DNA of 64,000 nucleotides from Flavobacteriaceae bacterium (GTDB lineage Bacteria; Bacteroidota; Bacteroidia; Flavobacteriales; Flavobacteriaceae): NCBI GenBank assembly GCA_947463515.1, contig CANHRI010000005.1, positions 1 to 64,000 of the forward strand, read 5' to 3'. Shown piece by piece: positions 22,656 to 32,871 of this stretch (position 1 is its first letter; each line of letters starts with the position of its first letter). The notes under the pieces were generated by a model. It saw only the letters and a program-made list of their open reading frames with translations, ran no database searches and was not told where the DNA came from. The position numbers and the translations under genes were made by a program.

Positions 22656-23537
22656 ATGCAATTACTTGCCTATCTCCTCATATACCCGATAATTTGGTTG
22701 ATTTCCAAATTACCCTTTCCGCTTTTATACTTATTGTCGGACGGGATTTACTTTTTACTCTACCGTGTGATTGGGTATCGTAAAAAGGCGGTTAGACGCA
22801 ATTTAGCCATGGCATTACCGCATCTTAGTGAAGATGAACGTTTACGTATTGAACGTAAGTCCTTCCAGCATTTGTGTGATATGTTTTTGGAAATGATTAA
22901 AACCTTATCCATTTCTCGGAAAACCATGGAGACACGGTTCACATTCACCAATATGGATTTATTTCATGCCGTAGAGGAAAAAGGAAAAAGTATTGCATTG
23001 ATGTGTGGTCACTATGCAAGTTATGAATGGGTAATATCTATGAATTATTACACGCGATTTAAAGGCTTTGCCATCTATAAACGAATTGCCAATCCCTACT
23101 TTGATCGCTTGGTCAAAAAAATTCGATCGCGCTATAAAGCCTACCTGATTACCACCAAAGAAACTAAGCCCACCATCGAAAAAAATGCCCACGAAGGGGT
23201 ATTAGGTCTTTATGGCTTCGCTAGTGATCAAACACCGCGATGGAGTGAAACCAATTTGTATTGGCACCATTTCATGGGTATCGAAACCCCTATTCACATT
23301 GGCGCTGAATCATTGGCCAAACAGTACGATATGAATATCATGTTTCTTAAAGTTCGTAAGGTCAAACGAGGTTTCTATGAAGGAACCTTTGAAATCCTCT
23401 CCGACAATGTGCATGAGGTTCCGGATTACAAAATATCAGAAGCTTTCATGGCTAAAGTAGAAGCGCAAATTTTAGAACAGCCCGAATACTATATGTGGAC
23501 ACATAAACGCTGGAAGCATAAAAAAAGAACATCATAA
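22656..23537 (+). CDS. Lysophospholipid / lipid A acyltransferase (LpxL-HtrB family)
   Basis: 293 residues. N-terminal membrane anchor (about 1-37), then the acyltransferase HX4E motif HYASYEW (His119, Glu124), followed by GFAIYKRIANPYFDRLVKKIR and LYGFASDQTPRW, all typical of LpxL/LpxM. It adds a secondary acyl chain to lipid A or a related lipid (ornithine lipid acylation is also possible in this family). Single gene flanked by a promoter and a bidirectional terminator. Confidence 0.92.
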   Translation: MQLLAYLLIYPIIWLISKLPFPLLYLLSDGIYFLLYRVIGYRKKAVRRNLAMALPHLSEDERLRIERKSFQHLCDMFLEMIKTLSISRKTMETRFTFTNMDLFHAVEEKGKSIALMCGHYASYEWVISMNYYTRFKGFAIYKRIANPYFDRLVKKIRSRYKAYLITTKETKPTIEKNAHEGVLGLYGFASDQTPRWSETNLYWHHFMGIETPIHIGAESLAKQYDMNIMFLKVRKVKRGFYEGTFEILSDNVHEVPDYKISEAFMAKVEAQILEQPEYYMWTHKRWKHKKRTS

Positions 23538-23564
23538 AAAAATCCCGAAGAATCGGGATTTTTT

Positions 23565-23567
<3 letters not shown>
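23538..23567. terminator. Bidirectional terminator
   Basis: AAATCCCGA-AGAA-TCGGGATTT with A and T runs on both sides, between convergent genes. It overlaps the stop codon of the ABC-F gene. Confidence 0.85.
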
Positions 23568-25494
<1,927 letters not shown>

Positions 25495-26904
25495 ATGAAT
25501 TTCAAAATTGCCTCAACGTATGGTGCCCTAGCTGCGGTAGCACTTTCAGTATTGACATCTTGTAAAAAAGAGTTCGATGCCGACAACTATGTGGCGTACT
25601 TTGGCGGTGAAGTTGAAAATCCACAATCGCGATATGTCCTCTTCTGCCAAAACAATGTGGTATTGGACACCCTTCCCTTAAAAGCCGACAATACGTTTTT
25701 TGTCAAATTTGATTCCCTATCGCCCGGATTGTATACATTCAAACATGAGCCGGAATACCAATACGTTTACTTTGACAAAAACGATTCGATTCGCGTTCAT
25801 ATTGATTCCAAAGATTTTGATCAATCCATCATTTTTTGTGGTCGAGGCGATCAAAAGAACAATTTCTTGATGGAAATGTATCTTCGTAATGAGAAAGAGA
25901 AAAATAAAATTTTCGACATCTTGGACTATGATGCACCAAAGTACCTTTCCTACATCAATAACGTCAACGCCGACAATATCGCTTTTTACAAATCCAAAAA
26001 AGAGGAAATCAAATGGAATGACGAGTTTGATGTCTACGCCCAAGGCATGTACCTTTTTCCACACTACACCCGCAAAGAAATTTACCCCATCGTGCACAAA
26101 ATGCGTACTGGCAACGATGTGACTAAGGCGCTACCCAAAGATTATTACGATTTTCGAAAAACCATCGACTTTAGTGATGAAAAAATGACCGACTTCAGTC
26201 CGTTTGTAATGTACCTTAACTATATGCTCAACAACGTAGGGTCCATTCACTACCACAATCATTTTTCGGAAGTTGACTTAGCATTAAAAACCAATGTCAA
26301 CAAACTTAAAATTGCTGATACCCTAATCAAAAACGAAAAGGTAAAAAACATCGTCGTCAACAGCATTGCCTTTCAATACTTGTTGGAAGACCAAAACATG
26401 GTGAACAACCAGGAGTTTTTGAAACACTATTACAAAATTGCCACCGACAAGAGCAAGAAAAACGAAATCCTAAAACTAGGAAAAGCCATCAACCAACTCA
26501 CCGACGGCAAAAAATTACCTACAGTGACCTTAATCGATACCACGGATAAAAATGTCAAATCTTCCTCATTAATCACCAAAAACTCGATTTTATTTTTCTG
26601 GAGTGATGAATTGAACTCCCACCTCGTAGCGGCGCACAAAAAGGCCTTGGAGTTGCAAAAGAAATACCCCAATTACGAGTTCATTGCCATTAATTTGGAT
26701 AAAAATACGAATACCTGGAAAAATGCCCTTACGAAGTATTCTTTTGGCCCTATTCGTCAATACCATTGCTCCGATTTTGAAGAAATCAAGAACAAATGGG
26801 CGATTACCAAAGTGCACCGCACCATGATCATCAACAAAGATCTCACCATCAAAAACGGATTTACCAACATGTTTGACATCCGTTTTGAAGAAGATTTAAA
26901 ATAA
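25495..26904 (+). CDS. Lipoprotein with thioredoxin-like C-terminal domain lacking CxxC
   Basis: 469 residues. Lipobox LTSC with Cys23, so lipid-anchored. Residues about 30-120 resemble the N-terminal DUF4369-type sandwich of Bacteroidetes TlpA-like proteins (VVLDTLPLKADNTFFVKFDSLSPGLYTF). The C-terminal part (about 355-469) follows a TlpA/thioredoxin pattern (NSILFFWSDELNSHLVAAHKKALELQKKYPNYEFIAINLDKN), but FWSDELN stands where W-C-x-x-C would be. A redox role is therefore unlikely; a structural or binding role is inferred. Confidence 0.85.
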   Translation: MNFKIASTYGALAAVALSVLTSCKKEFDADNYVAYFGGEVENPQSRYVLFCQNNVVLDTLPLKADNTFFVKFDSLSPGLYTFKHEPEYQYVYFDKNDSIRVHIDSKDFDQSIIFCGRGDQKNNFLMEMYLRNEKEKNKIFDILDYDAPKYLSYINNVNADNIAFYKSKKEEIKWNDEFDVYAQGMYLFPHYTRKEIYPIVHKMRTGNDVTKALPKDYYDFRKTIDFSDEKMTDFSPFVMYLNYMLNNVGSIHYHNHFSEVDLALKTNVNKLKIADTLIKNEKVKNIVVNSIAFQYLLEDQNMVNNQEFLKHYYKIATDKSKKNEILKLGKAINQLTDGKKLPTVTLIDTTDKNVKSSSLITKNSILFFWSDELNSHLVAAHKKALELQKKYPNYEFIAINLDKNTNTWKNALTKYSFGPIRQYHCSDFEEIKNKWAITKVHRTMIINKDLTIKNGFTNMFDIRFEEDLK

Positions 26905-26940
26905 AAAAAGCCCGGATTTTTACGTCAGGGCTTTTTTATA
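26905..26940. terminator. Bidirectional terminator
   Basis: AAAAAAGCCC ... GGGCTTTTTT between convergent genes. Confidence 0.85.
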
Positions 26941-26952
26941 TGCGATAGTGAG

Positions 26953-27609
26953 TTACGAATTTCCTTTTTGGTAATCGGCAATAAACTGTGCCAACCCGAT
27001 ATCGGTCAGCGGGTGTTTTAACAACCCTAGAATCGCCGACAACGGTCCCGTCATGACATCAGCCCCAATTTTTGCGCAATTCACCACATGCATAGTATGA
27101 CGCACGGAAGCGGCTAAAATTTCAGTTTCAAAGCCGTAATTATCATAGATTTCGCGAATCTCTTGAATCAAATTCAACCCGTCGGTGGAAATATCATCCA
27201 AACGGCCCACAAACGGCGAAACATAGGTAGCACCCGCTTTGGCAGCCAACAAGGCTTGTCCCGCAGAGAACACGAGCGTTACATTGGTTTTGATGCCTTT
27301 GTCTGAGAAATATTTACACGCGCGAACACCGTCTTTCGTCATGGGTAATTTCACCACAATCTGCGGGTGCAAATCGGCCAATTGCTCGCCCTCACGCACC
27401 ATTCCATCGAAATCGGTAGCGTTCACCTCAGCACTCACATCCCCTTCGACAATAGTGCAAATGTCCACATAATGCTTCAAAATGTTGTCCAAACCGGTAA
27501 TCCCCTCTTTGGCCATCAACGAAGGATTGGTGGTTACTCCATCCAAAATTCCCAACGATTGGGCCTCGCGAATCTCATTCAAATTCGCCGTGTCAATAAA
27601 AAACTTCAT
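26953..27609 (-). CDS. Transaldolase / fructose-6-phosphate aldolase-like
   Basis: 218 residues, the short FSA/TalC type. [36 protein letters not shown] is the family start. Schiff-base Lys is Lys87 in [42 protein letters not shown] and the C-terminal [26 protein letters not shown] follow the family. Most Bacteroidetes members act as transaldolases in the pentose phosphate pathway. Confidence 0.94.
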   Translation of the reverse strand: MKFFIDTANLNEIREAQSLGILDGVTTNPSLMAKEGITGLDNILKHYVDICTIVEGDVSAEVNATDFDGMVREGEQLADLHPQIVVKLPMTKDGVRACKYFSDKGIKTNVTLVFSAGQALLAAKAGATYVSPFVGRLDDISTDGLNLIQEIREIYDNYGFETEILAASVRHTMHVVNCAKIGADVMTGPLSAILGLLKHPLTDIGLAQFIADYQKGNS

Positions 27610-27639
27610 AGTATAATAGTAAAAAAGTTGTGTTTACAC

Positions 27640-27745
27640 ATTGTGTTTTCGGGCGCTTCCCCTCCATGCTTCCGGGGCCGGGCTGTCGGGAGTCGCTACC
27701 CTCGTCACCTCGGGTGAGCTTCAACAATCCCTCCATCCCTAGCGC
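27640..27745. repeat. GC-rich intergenic element
   Basis: A GC-rich block (CGGGCGCTTCCCCTCC...CTTCCGGGGCCGGGC...AATCCCTCCATCCCTAGCGC) in an otherwise AT-rich spacer. It resembles an intergenic element I know from other flavobacterial genomes (GGGC-TTCCCCT...CGGGCTGTC...CAATCCCT). No open reading frame of interest. Function unknown. Confidence 0.45.
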
Positions 27746-27803
27746 AACATTGCAAAAGTACAACACCAGATTTGATTGAGGAAATTTTGTTGGGATTTAG
27801 TGG

Positions 27804-27922
27804 GTTAGTGATTAGTGATTAGTGACTAGTGATTAGTGACTAGTGATTAGTGACTAGTGACTAGTGACTAGTGATTAGTGATTAGTGACTAGTGACTAGT
27901 GACTAGGCGTTAGGCGTTAGTC
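27804..27922. repeat. Heptamer array, 17 units (RYTAGTG)
   Basis: Seventeen consecutive 7-base units, mostly ATTAGTG or ACTAGTG, in unbroken register; the last three end in GC/GC/TC. A short second run follows at 27959-27984. A hairpin TCCCGAAACTTCGGGA lies between. The mixed T/C at the second position suggests old slippage plus point change. Confidence 0.85.
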
Positions 27923-27984
27923 TTTGGGATTTGGTCCCGAAACTTCGGGAAGGATTTAAGTGATTAGTGATTAGTAGTTAGTGA

Positions 27985-28088
27985 GACTGCGACTGACGAC
28001 TGCGACTGCGACTGCGACTGTGACTGCAACTGCGACTGCGACTGCGACTGACGACTGCGACTGTGACTGCGACTGACGACTGCGACTG
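27985..28088. repeat. Hexamer array (GACTGC)
   Basis: About 17 units of GACTGC with occasional inserted GAC (GACTGACGACTGC) and single-base variants (TGACTG, CAACTG). It stops directly at the stop codon of the SDR gene. Length differences between strains would be expected. Confidence 0.85.
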
Positions 28089-28892
28089 CTACAACTCATA
28101 ATGCTTCATCAACATTTTCTCATACACCCGATCGGGTAAAACCCGTTTCAAAACAATGGAAAACCGTTGCATAAACGCACCAATTTTATAATGCAATTTG
28201 GGTTGTTTGGCCTGCATAATCGTATAAATCGCTTGGGCCATTTCGCGCGGGTCACTGCCCGAATCCACATGTTCATTCATCGCTGCTAAGGTTTTGCCAT
28301 ACGTCGTTTCATAAGCCGATCCTGGCACTACAGGGGCATGATACCGCCCTGCGGCTATATTGGTTGCAAAATCACCTGGCGCCACATTGGTCACCTTTAT
28401 TCCAAAACTTTTTACCTCCATACTCACAGCTTCCGTTATAAGTTCTAAAGCGCCTTTTGAGGCCGAGTAGACCCCGCGATACGGCAGTCCCATATACCCT
28501 GCAATCGAAGTGATGTTGATAATCAATCCCGAACGCTGTGTCCGCATTTGGGGCAACACTGCTTTCATAACCTCAATCGGACCAAAGAGGTTGGTTTCAA
28601 AATTTTGGCGAATCTCCTCGGTTGGAATCTCTTCCATCGGCCCCGTGATGCCCACCCCAGCATTGTTGACAACCACATCGATACGACCAGCTTGGGCTAA
28701 AACGCTAGCAACCGCCGCTTGGATACTGGATACCTCGCGAACCTCCAACAGCACCAGCGGAAATACGGAATGGGGATACCGTTCTGGATTGCGACTCGTT
28801 CCAAAAACTTGATATCCTTTTTCGTGTAAAAATGTTCCAATCGCTTTCCCAATGCCCGAGGAAGCGCCTGTAATAAAAACCACTTTTTGCAT
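28089..28892 (-). CDS. SDR-family oxidoreductase
   Basis: 267 residues from ATG 28892 (MQKVVFITGASSGIGKAIG); the longer ORF-track start overlaps the upstream VOC gene. Cofactor loop TGASSGIG, NNAGVG, and active site Ser/YSASK (GVYSASKGALELITEAV). Arg after the beta-2 strand (TSRNPER) favours NADP(H). Substrate unknown. 47 bases downstream of the VOC gene, possibly co-transcribed. Confidence 0.92.
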   Translation of the reverse strand: MQKVVFITGASSGIGKAIGTFLHEKGYQVFGTSRNPERYPHSVFPLVLLEVREVSSIQAAVASVLAQAGRIDVVVNNAGVGITGPMEEIPTEEIRQNFETNLFGPIEVMKAVLPQMRTQRSGLIINITSIAGYMGLPYRGVYSASKGALELITEAVSMEVKSFGIKVTNVAPGDFATNIAAGRYHAPVVPGSAYETTYGKTLAAMNEHVDSGSDPREMAQAIYTIMQAKQPKLHYKIGAFMQRFSIVLKRVLPDRVYEKMLMKHYEL

Positions 28893-28939
28893 AACTCTTT
28901 TGCTATTGAATATGTGTAGTTGACCTTTGAGGATGTTTT

Positions 28940-29302
28940 TTATTCCAATTCTTGTCCAAATTGTAAAATATAATGATTGTTGTCGTAAATGGCGAACTCC
29001 CGCATTCCCCAATCAAAATCCTCCATAGGATAAGCAACTTTGACCGAATCCTTGACTTGATTCCACAATGCGGTGACGTCATCGGTTTTGATATAAAAGG
29101 TTCCTGTAAAAAAAGGATGTTCAAAACGGGTTTGTGCCGTGGGGCGGGAAACCATCAATTCACAGGCATCACGATGGAGCGAGGCCCATCCCCATTCTTC
29201 ACTGTAATTACCCAATTGGAAACCTAACTTTTCGGTGTAAAAAGCCACAGTCTCGTTCAAGTGATGCGTCCAAATTAAAGGAACTATCGGTTCAAATTTC
29301 AT
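28940..29302 (-). CDS. VOC-family (glyoxalase/bleomycin-resistance-like) protein
   Basis: 120 residues, one VOC module: IVPLIWTHHLNETVAFYTEKLGFQLG at the start and FAIYDNNHYILQFGQE at the end. The family binds metal and small ligands; several members are bleomycin-binding or dioxygenase-like. The specific role is not readable. Confidence 0.85.
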   Translation of the reverse strand: MKFEPIVPLIWTHHLNETVAFYTEKLGFQLGNYSEEWGWASLHRDACELMVSRPTAQTRFEHPFFTGTFYIKTDDVTALWNQVKDSVKVAYPMEDFDWGMREFAIYDNNHYILQFGQELE

Positions 29303-29327
29303 GAAATCTATTTTGGGTTAAAGATAC

Positions 29328-30326
29328 TTATTTCCAACGAATGCCTAAACCTGGTTCGGTCGATAATTCGATCACTCCCGCTTTGATGGAAGTTCCTGTG
29401 GCAATGTCGTTGGCTATGAGATTGGAACCGTCCAAATCGGCGTAATCACACAAGGGTGCCAAAACAGCCCCCGCAGAAATTCCAATCGTGGATTCGGTCA
29501 TACATCCAATCATCACCTTAAAGTGCAACGCTTTGGCGGCTTTAATCATGGCAAGCGCCGGTGTGAGTCCCCCGCATTTCATGACTTTCACATTCACCGC
29601 AGTATAATGGTTTGCAAGTAATAACAAATCAGTTTCACTTTGGGCATCTTCATCGGCCATCCACAGCACCCCGTCCTCTTTTGATAGGTGTTGGAAATTG
29701 ACAATTCCAGTAGGCATTGGCTGTTCAACATAACGAACGCGATGCCGCCCCGACATTTGGGTCCACTGCTTACAATCATCGGGGGTCCAACTCGCATTGG
29801 TATCCAACGCAAAAGGGAAATCAGTCGCGAGCAGTTGTGTCAATTGGTCCTTATCAAACCCATGGCATTTTACTTTAAATGTAGGCCACGGTGACGCCTG
29901 CATTTTTGCGATTTGTGTTGGAGCATCTACGACAGAAATTGTCCAACTGGAATGAGGAATACAAGCAGTTGAAATGGCATTCCAATCCAAAAAGGAGCGC
30001 TTTTCCAACTTTCCCATGACATCCCAATATGCGCAATCCAAGGCCGATTTTAAGAAATTTGGCAACTGCCATTGGGTCAATAAAGTGTAAAACTCAAGGG
30101 GAGAATGCATTCCAAAATTGGAAATCGCTTTTTGATGTTGCAGCAACAGTTGTTCAAAATGTTTCAAATCAATACCGTAATACCCCAGTGCTGTACATTC
30201 ACCATAGCCCGTTTGTCCAGCATGGGTCAACTGAATAATTAAGGCATCTCGATAGTCGTATTGACCATAGCTAATGGAAAAGGTTTCCTTCAATTGAAGT
30301 CGAACGATATGCCATTGAAGCTCCAT
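29328..30326 (-). CDS. Dipeptide epimerase-like enolase-superfamily enzyme
   Basis: 332 residues from ATG 30326 (MELQWHIVRLQLKETFSISYG). Enolase-superfamily marks: FKVKCHG (K-x-K acid/base lysine), DTNASWT, EQPM, DEDA metal-binding carboxylates, and KVMKCGGL (second lysine). This MR/MLE-type arrangement with NVKVMKCGG is common in L-Ala-D/L-Glu epimerases involved in peptidoglycan peptide recycling. A second superfamily member (menC) lies 1.5 kb away, so the two should not be confused. Confidence 0.85.
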   Translation of the reverse strand: MELQWHIVRLQLKETFSISYGQYDYRDALIIQLTHAGQTGYGECTALGYYGIDLKHFEQLLLQHQKAISNFGMHSPLEFYTLLTQWQLPNFLKSALDCAYWDVMGKLEKRSFLDWNAISTACIPHSSWTISVVDAPTQIAKMQASPWPTFKVKCHGFDKDQLTQLLATDFPFALDTNASWTPDDCKQWTQMSGRHRVRYVEQPMPTGIVNFQHLSKEDGVLWMADEDAQSETDLLLLANHYTAVNVKVMKCGGLTPALAMIKAAKALHFKVMIGCMTESTIGISAGAVLAPLCDYADLDGSNLIANDIATGTSIKAGVIELSTEPGLGIRWK

Positions 30327-30368
30327 AAAGTTGCGGGAAAAGAAGTTGCAGAAAGTGCAAAAAAAAAT

Positions 30369-30462
30369 GGCAAGCGACCTACATCGCACCGCTACAACCG
30401 CATACCTTTGCTATGTTCCCATCCTGGAGGATTTTGCAGGAGCTGGTCGTGTAGGACTTGCC
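30369..30462 (-). ncRNA. ffs: Signal recognition particle RNA (small bacterial type)
   Basis: 94 bases on the minus strand, not in the ORF track. Ends pair: 5' GGCAAG with CUUGCC 3', then CCUACA with UGUAGG. The apical domain reads CCAGGAUGGGAACAUAGCAA, that is the conserved CAGG/AGCA symmetric loop and a GGAA tetraloop that binds Ffh M domain. A nine-T run follows the 3' end. A full promoter lies just upstream. Confidence 0.88.
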
Positions 30463-30466
30463 GCGG

Positions 30467-30496
30467 CAAAGATACATTCTTTTTCATTTTTTACAA
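30467..30496 (-). promoter_or_regulatory. Promoter of the SRP RNA
   Basis: On the minus strand, TTG (30494-30496), 19 bases, TATCTTTG (30467-30474). The predicted transcript start is 5 bases downstream, at the first paired G of the RNA. Confidence 0.7.
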
Positions 30497-30516
30497 CATC
30501 TTTAGCGCATAAATAA

Positions 30517-30524
30517 TACATTTG
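30517..30524 (+). promoter_or_regulatory. -7 box for the glutaminyl cyclotransferase gene
   Basis: TACATTTG, 27 bases before the ATG at 30552, divergent from the SRP RNA promoter. Confidence 0.45.
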
Positions 30525-30551
30525 TGAGGTATTAAATGCAAGGACCTTACT

Positions 30552-31595
30552 ATGAAAACCATTAAATCCTTCACCATCATTTTGTTAGCCAGTCTCGGGG
30601 TTATTTCCTGTGCGCCCACCGAATCGGGATTGCAAATCGATACCTCGCAAATTAAGGCAACCTACACCGCTGGCGCAAAGGTTTCCCTCGCAATTACCAA
30701 TCCGAATCAACTCAATGTCGATAGTGTGGCGTATACCTTCAATCAAAAACGAATTGGAAGCACCCAAGGAAACACTCCTTTCCGATACACGATTTCCGAG
30801 AAAAAACTGGGCACCTACCCTCTTGTTGCCGCCATTTATTCCGAAGGTAATACCACCCAAGACACCACATCCCTAGAAATCGTCTCGGCAATTACACCCA
30901 AAATAATGAAATACCAAGTGGTAAATACGTTTCCGCATGACATCAGTTCGTATACCCAAGGATTGGAATTTCACCAGGGAATCTTGTACGAAGGCACGGG
31001 ACAATACGGGCAATCAAAACTCATGAAAACCGACTATAAAACGGGGAAAGTTTTGCTCAGTACCCCTTTAGATGCTAAATACTTTGGGGAAGGGATAACC
31101 ATCTTCAACAATAAAGTGTACCAACTTACGTGGCAAGAACAAACCGGATTTATCTACGATGCGCAAACATTAGAAAAAACCAAATCATTTTCCTACGACC
31201 GAGCCATTGAAGGCTGGGGTCTAACCCACGATGCGACGCACTTATACCAATCGGACGGAACTGAAAAAATCTATCGTTTGGACCCCGAATCGCTAAAAGT
31301 TATCGATGTGATTTCGGTATATTCTTCGGATTCTAAAGTTAAAAATCTGAATGAGCTCGAATGGGTTAACGGAAAGATTTACAGCAATGTATACCAACAA
31401 AACGCCATCGTTCGCATCGATCCTGCTACTGGAGCCATTGAAGCGATTTTGGATCTATCGGAGTTACTTAAACAAATCACGCAACTTCCCGAGACCGATG
31501 TACTCAATGGAATTGCCTATAATCCCGCTTCCCAAACCTTTTTTATCACAGGTAAAAAATGGGATAAGATGTTTGAAATCAAAATTGTGGAATAA
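30552..31595 (+). CDS. Glutaminyl-peptide cyclotransferase, lipoprotein
   Basis: 347 residues. Lipobox VISC (Cys21). An N-terminal Ig-like part (about 25-115) precedes the beta-propeller: YQVVNTFPHDISSYTQGLEFHQGILYEGTGQYGQS, then EGWGLTHDATHLYQSDGTEKIYRLDPE and LNELEWVNGKIYSNVY. This is the plant-type glutamine cyclotransferase family that converts N-terminal Gln to pyroglutamate. Many Bacteroidetes exported proteins begin with Gln after signal cleavage, which gives it plausible substrates (inference). Confidence 0.92.
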   Translation: MKTIKSFTIILLASLGVISCAPTESGLQIDTSQIKATYTAGAKVSLAITNPNQLNVDSVAYTFNQKRIGSTQGNTPFRYTISEKKLGTYPLVAAIYSEGNTTQDTTSLEIVSAITPKIMKYQVVNTFPHDISSYTQGLEFHQGILYEGTGQYGQSKLMKTDYKTGKVLLSTPLDAKYFGEGITIFNNKVYQLTWQEQTGFIYDAQTLEKTKSFSYDRAIEGWGLTHDATHLYQSDGTEKIYRLDPESLKVIDVISVYSSDSKVKNLNELEWVNGKIYSNVYQQNAIVRIDPATGAIEAILDLSELLKQITQLPETDVLNGIAYNPASQTFFITGKKWDKMFEIKIVE

Positions 31596-31822
31596 TGTCA
31601 TCTCTGAATGCTATTCCAAAATCGTGTGCTGAGAATTGGTTGGACTTAAATCCTACCGAAAAAGCACGCTTTTGTACTTTATGTCAACAAAATATATTCG
31701 ATGATCAACATGTAACCGAGGAAGAAGCAAAAGCGTTTATTGCCCAATGCAAACGAAACCAAGCGATGGAGACCAAGCAAAATTTTTGGCCGAAAATTAA
31801 AAGTAAACTAAAAAAGGGCTAG
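31595..31822 (+). CDS. Small Cys-containing protein, 75 residues
   Basis: Its ATG overlaps the previous stop (TAATG), so it is translationally coupled. The start AIPKSCAENWLDLNPTEKARFCTLCQQNIFDDQ fits a common Bacteroidetes pattern (P-C-x-E-N-W-x-x-M-x-P-x-x-x-G-R-F-C-x-x-C), often seen as a small module. Three cysteines could bind a metal. Function unknown. Its 3' end overlaps menC by 4 bases. Confidence 0.75.
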   Translation: MSSLNAIPKSCAENWLDLNPTEKARFCTLCQQNIFDDQHVTEEEAKAFIAQCKRNQAMETKQNFWPKIKSKLKKG

Positions 31823-32871
31823 TTTTTTTCTGGGAGAATATCATACAATCCCCAACACCGTTCAGGTCGGTAGTACAATTGATCCCCGACGACTTCCAAA
31901 GGACAATCAAAATTATTGGCATACAACGCTCCGGTTCCCAACCCCTGTGGTCGGCTGGATTGTAAGGTGTAGGTCCATTGCGCAATCGCATTCAATCCAA
32001 TATTACTTTCAAGGGCTGATGTAATCCACCATCCAATTCCCAACGATTCAGCTAGTTCAATCCACTCCAAACTACCTCGAAATCCTCCGACAAGAGTGGG
32101 TTTTAAAATAATATACTGAGGACGAAGGGTTTCCAGCAACTCCTTTTTGGCCTCCCTGCCCGTCACCCCGATCAATTCTTCATCAAGGGCAATTGGGATA
32201 GGCGATTCTTGACATAAAGTGCGCATGACCTCCCATTGTTTGGGTGCTATGGGTTGCTCAATGCTATGCAATTGATATACGGCCAACTGTTTCAACTTTG
32301 AAAGCGCCTCTTCGGGAGCAAATGCTCCGTTAGCATCGACGCGTATTTCGAGTTTTTCAACATTAAATTGCGATCGTAAAAAACTGAGCAAGCCTAACTC
32401 TTGTTGGAAATCAAGGGCTCCGATTTTCATTTTTACACAGCGGTATTCGGCTTGAATTTTATCTAAAAGCTGACGATGCATAAACGAAGTATCACCCATC
32501 CAAACCAAGCCGTTAATAGGAATAGCGGCTTTGCCTTCGGTAAATTCGGATGGAAAAAGTAAGGCGGGATGGGCGCTTCGCAAAGAACGAAAGGCCATTT
32601 CCAACCCGAATTGAATGGAAGGAAAGTCATGAAGTGCTTCATACAAAGCCTCTTCCCCCCAATGAATATGTCCGCAAACCCATTGCAGTTTTTCTTCATA
32701 ATCCGGTCGGTCGTCGATACTCAACCCGCGAAACATACCGCATTCGCCTATTCCCGTTTGGGTACCGTCATTGAGCGTTAAAAACCACGTTTCTTTATAC
32801 GCCATTTGCCCGCGGGATGTCCCCACTGGACGTATAAAATTCATTTGATATCGTAGGTAAAAGGCTTCCAT
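31819..32871 (-). CDS. menC: o-Succinylbenzoate synthase
   Basis: 350 residues, enolase superfamily. KMKIG (acid/base lysine), VDANGAF, EQPI, DEEL and KPTLVGG follow the OSBS order. It dehydrates SHCHC to o-succinylbenzoate in menaquinone synthesis. Placement at the end of a minus-strand run containing menD, menB and menA supports OSBS over other superfamily activities. Its ATG directly abuts the stop of the TPR gene. Confidence 0.9.
   Translation of the reverse strand: MEAFYLRYQMNFIRPVGTSRGQMAYKETWFLTLNDGTQTGIGECGMFRGLSIDDRPDYEEKLQWVCGHIHWGEEALYEALHDFPSIQFGLEMAFRSLRSAHPALLFPSEFTEGKAAIPINGLVWMGDTSFMHRQLLDKIQAEYRCVKMKIGALDFQQELGLLSFLRSQFNVEKLEIRVDANGAFAPEEALSKLKQLAVYQLHSIEQPIAPKQWEVMRTLCQESPIPIALDEELIGVTGREAKKELLETLRPQYIILKPTLVGGFRGSLEWIELAESLGIGWWITSALESNIGLNAIAQWTYTLQSSRPQGLGTGALYANNFDCPLEVVGDQLYYRPERCWGLYDILPEKN

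Noticed and set aside
28893-29012. 40-residue N-terminal extension of the SDR
   Set aside because: It overlaps the VOC gene and has no similarity to SDR N-termini; MQKVVFITGASSGIG is the natural start.
29328-30326. Second menC
   Set aside because: It is an enolase-superfamily member, but the DEDA and NVKVMKCGGL pattern fits dipeptide epimerases better, and a proper menC lies next to the men genes.
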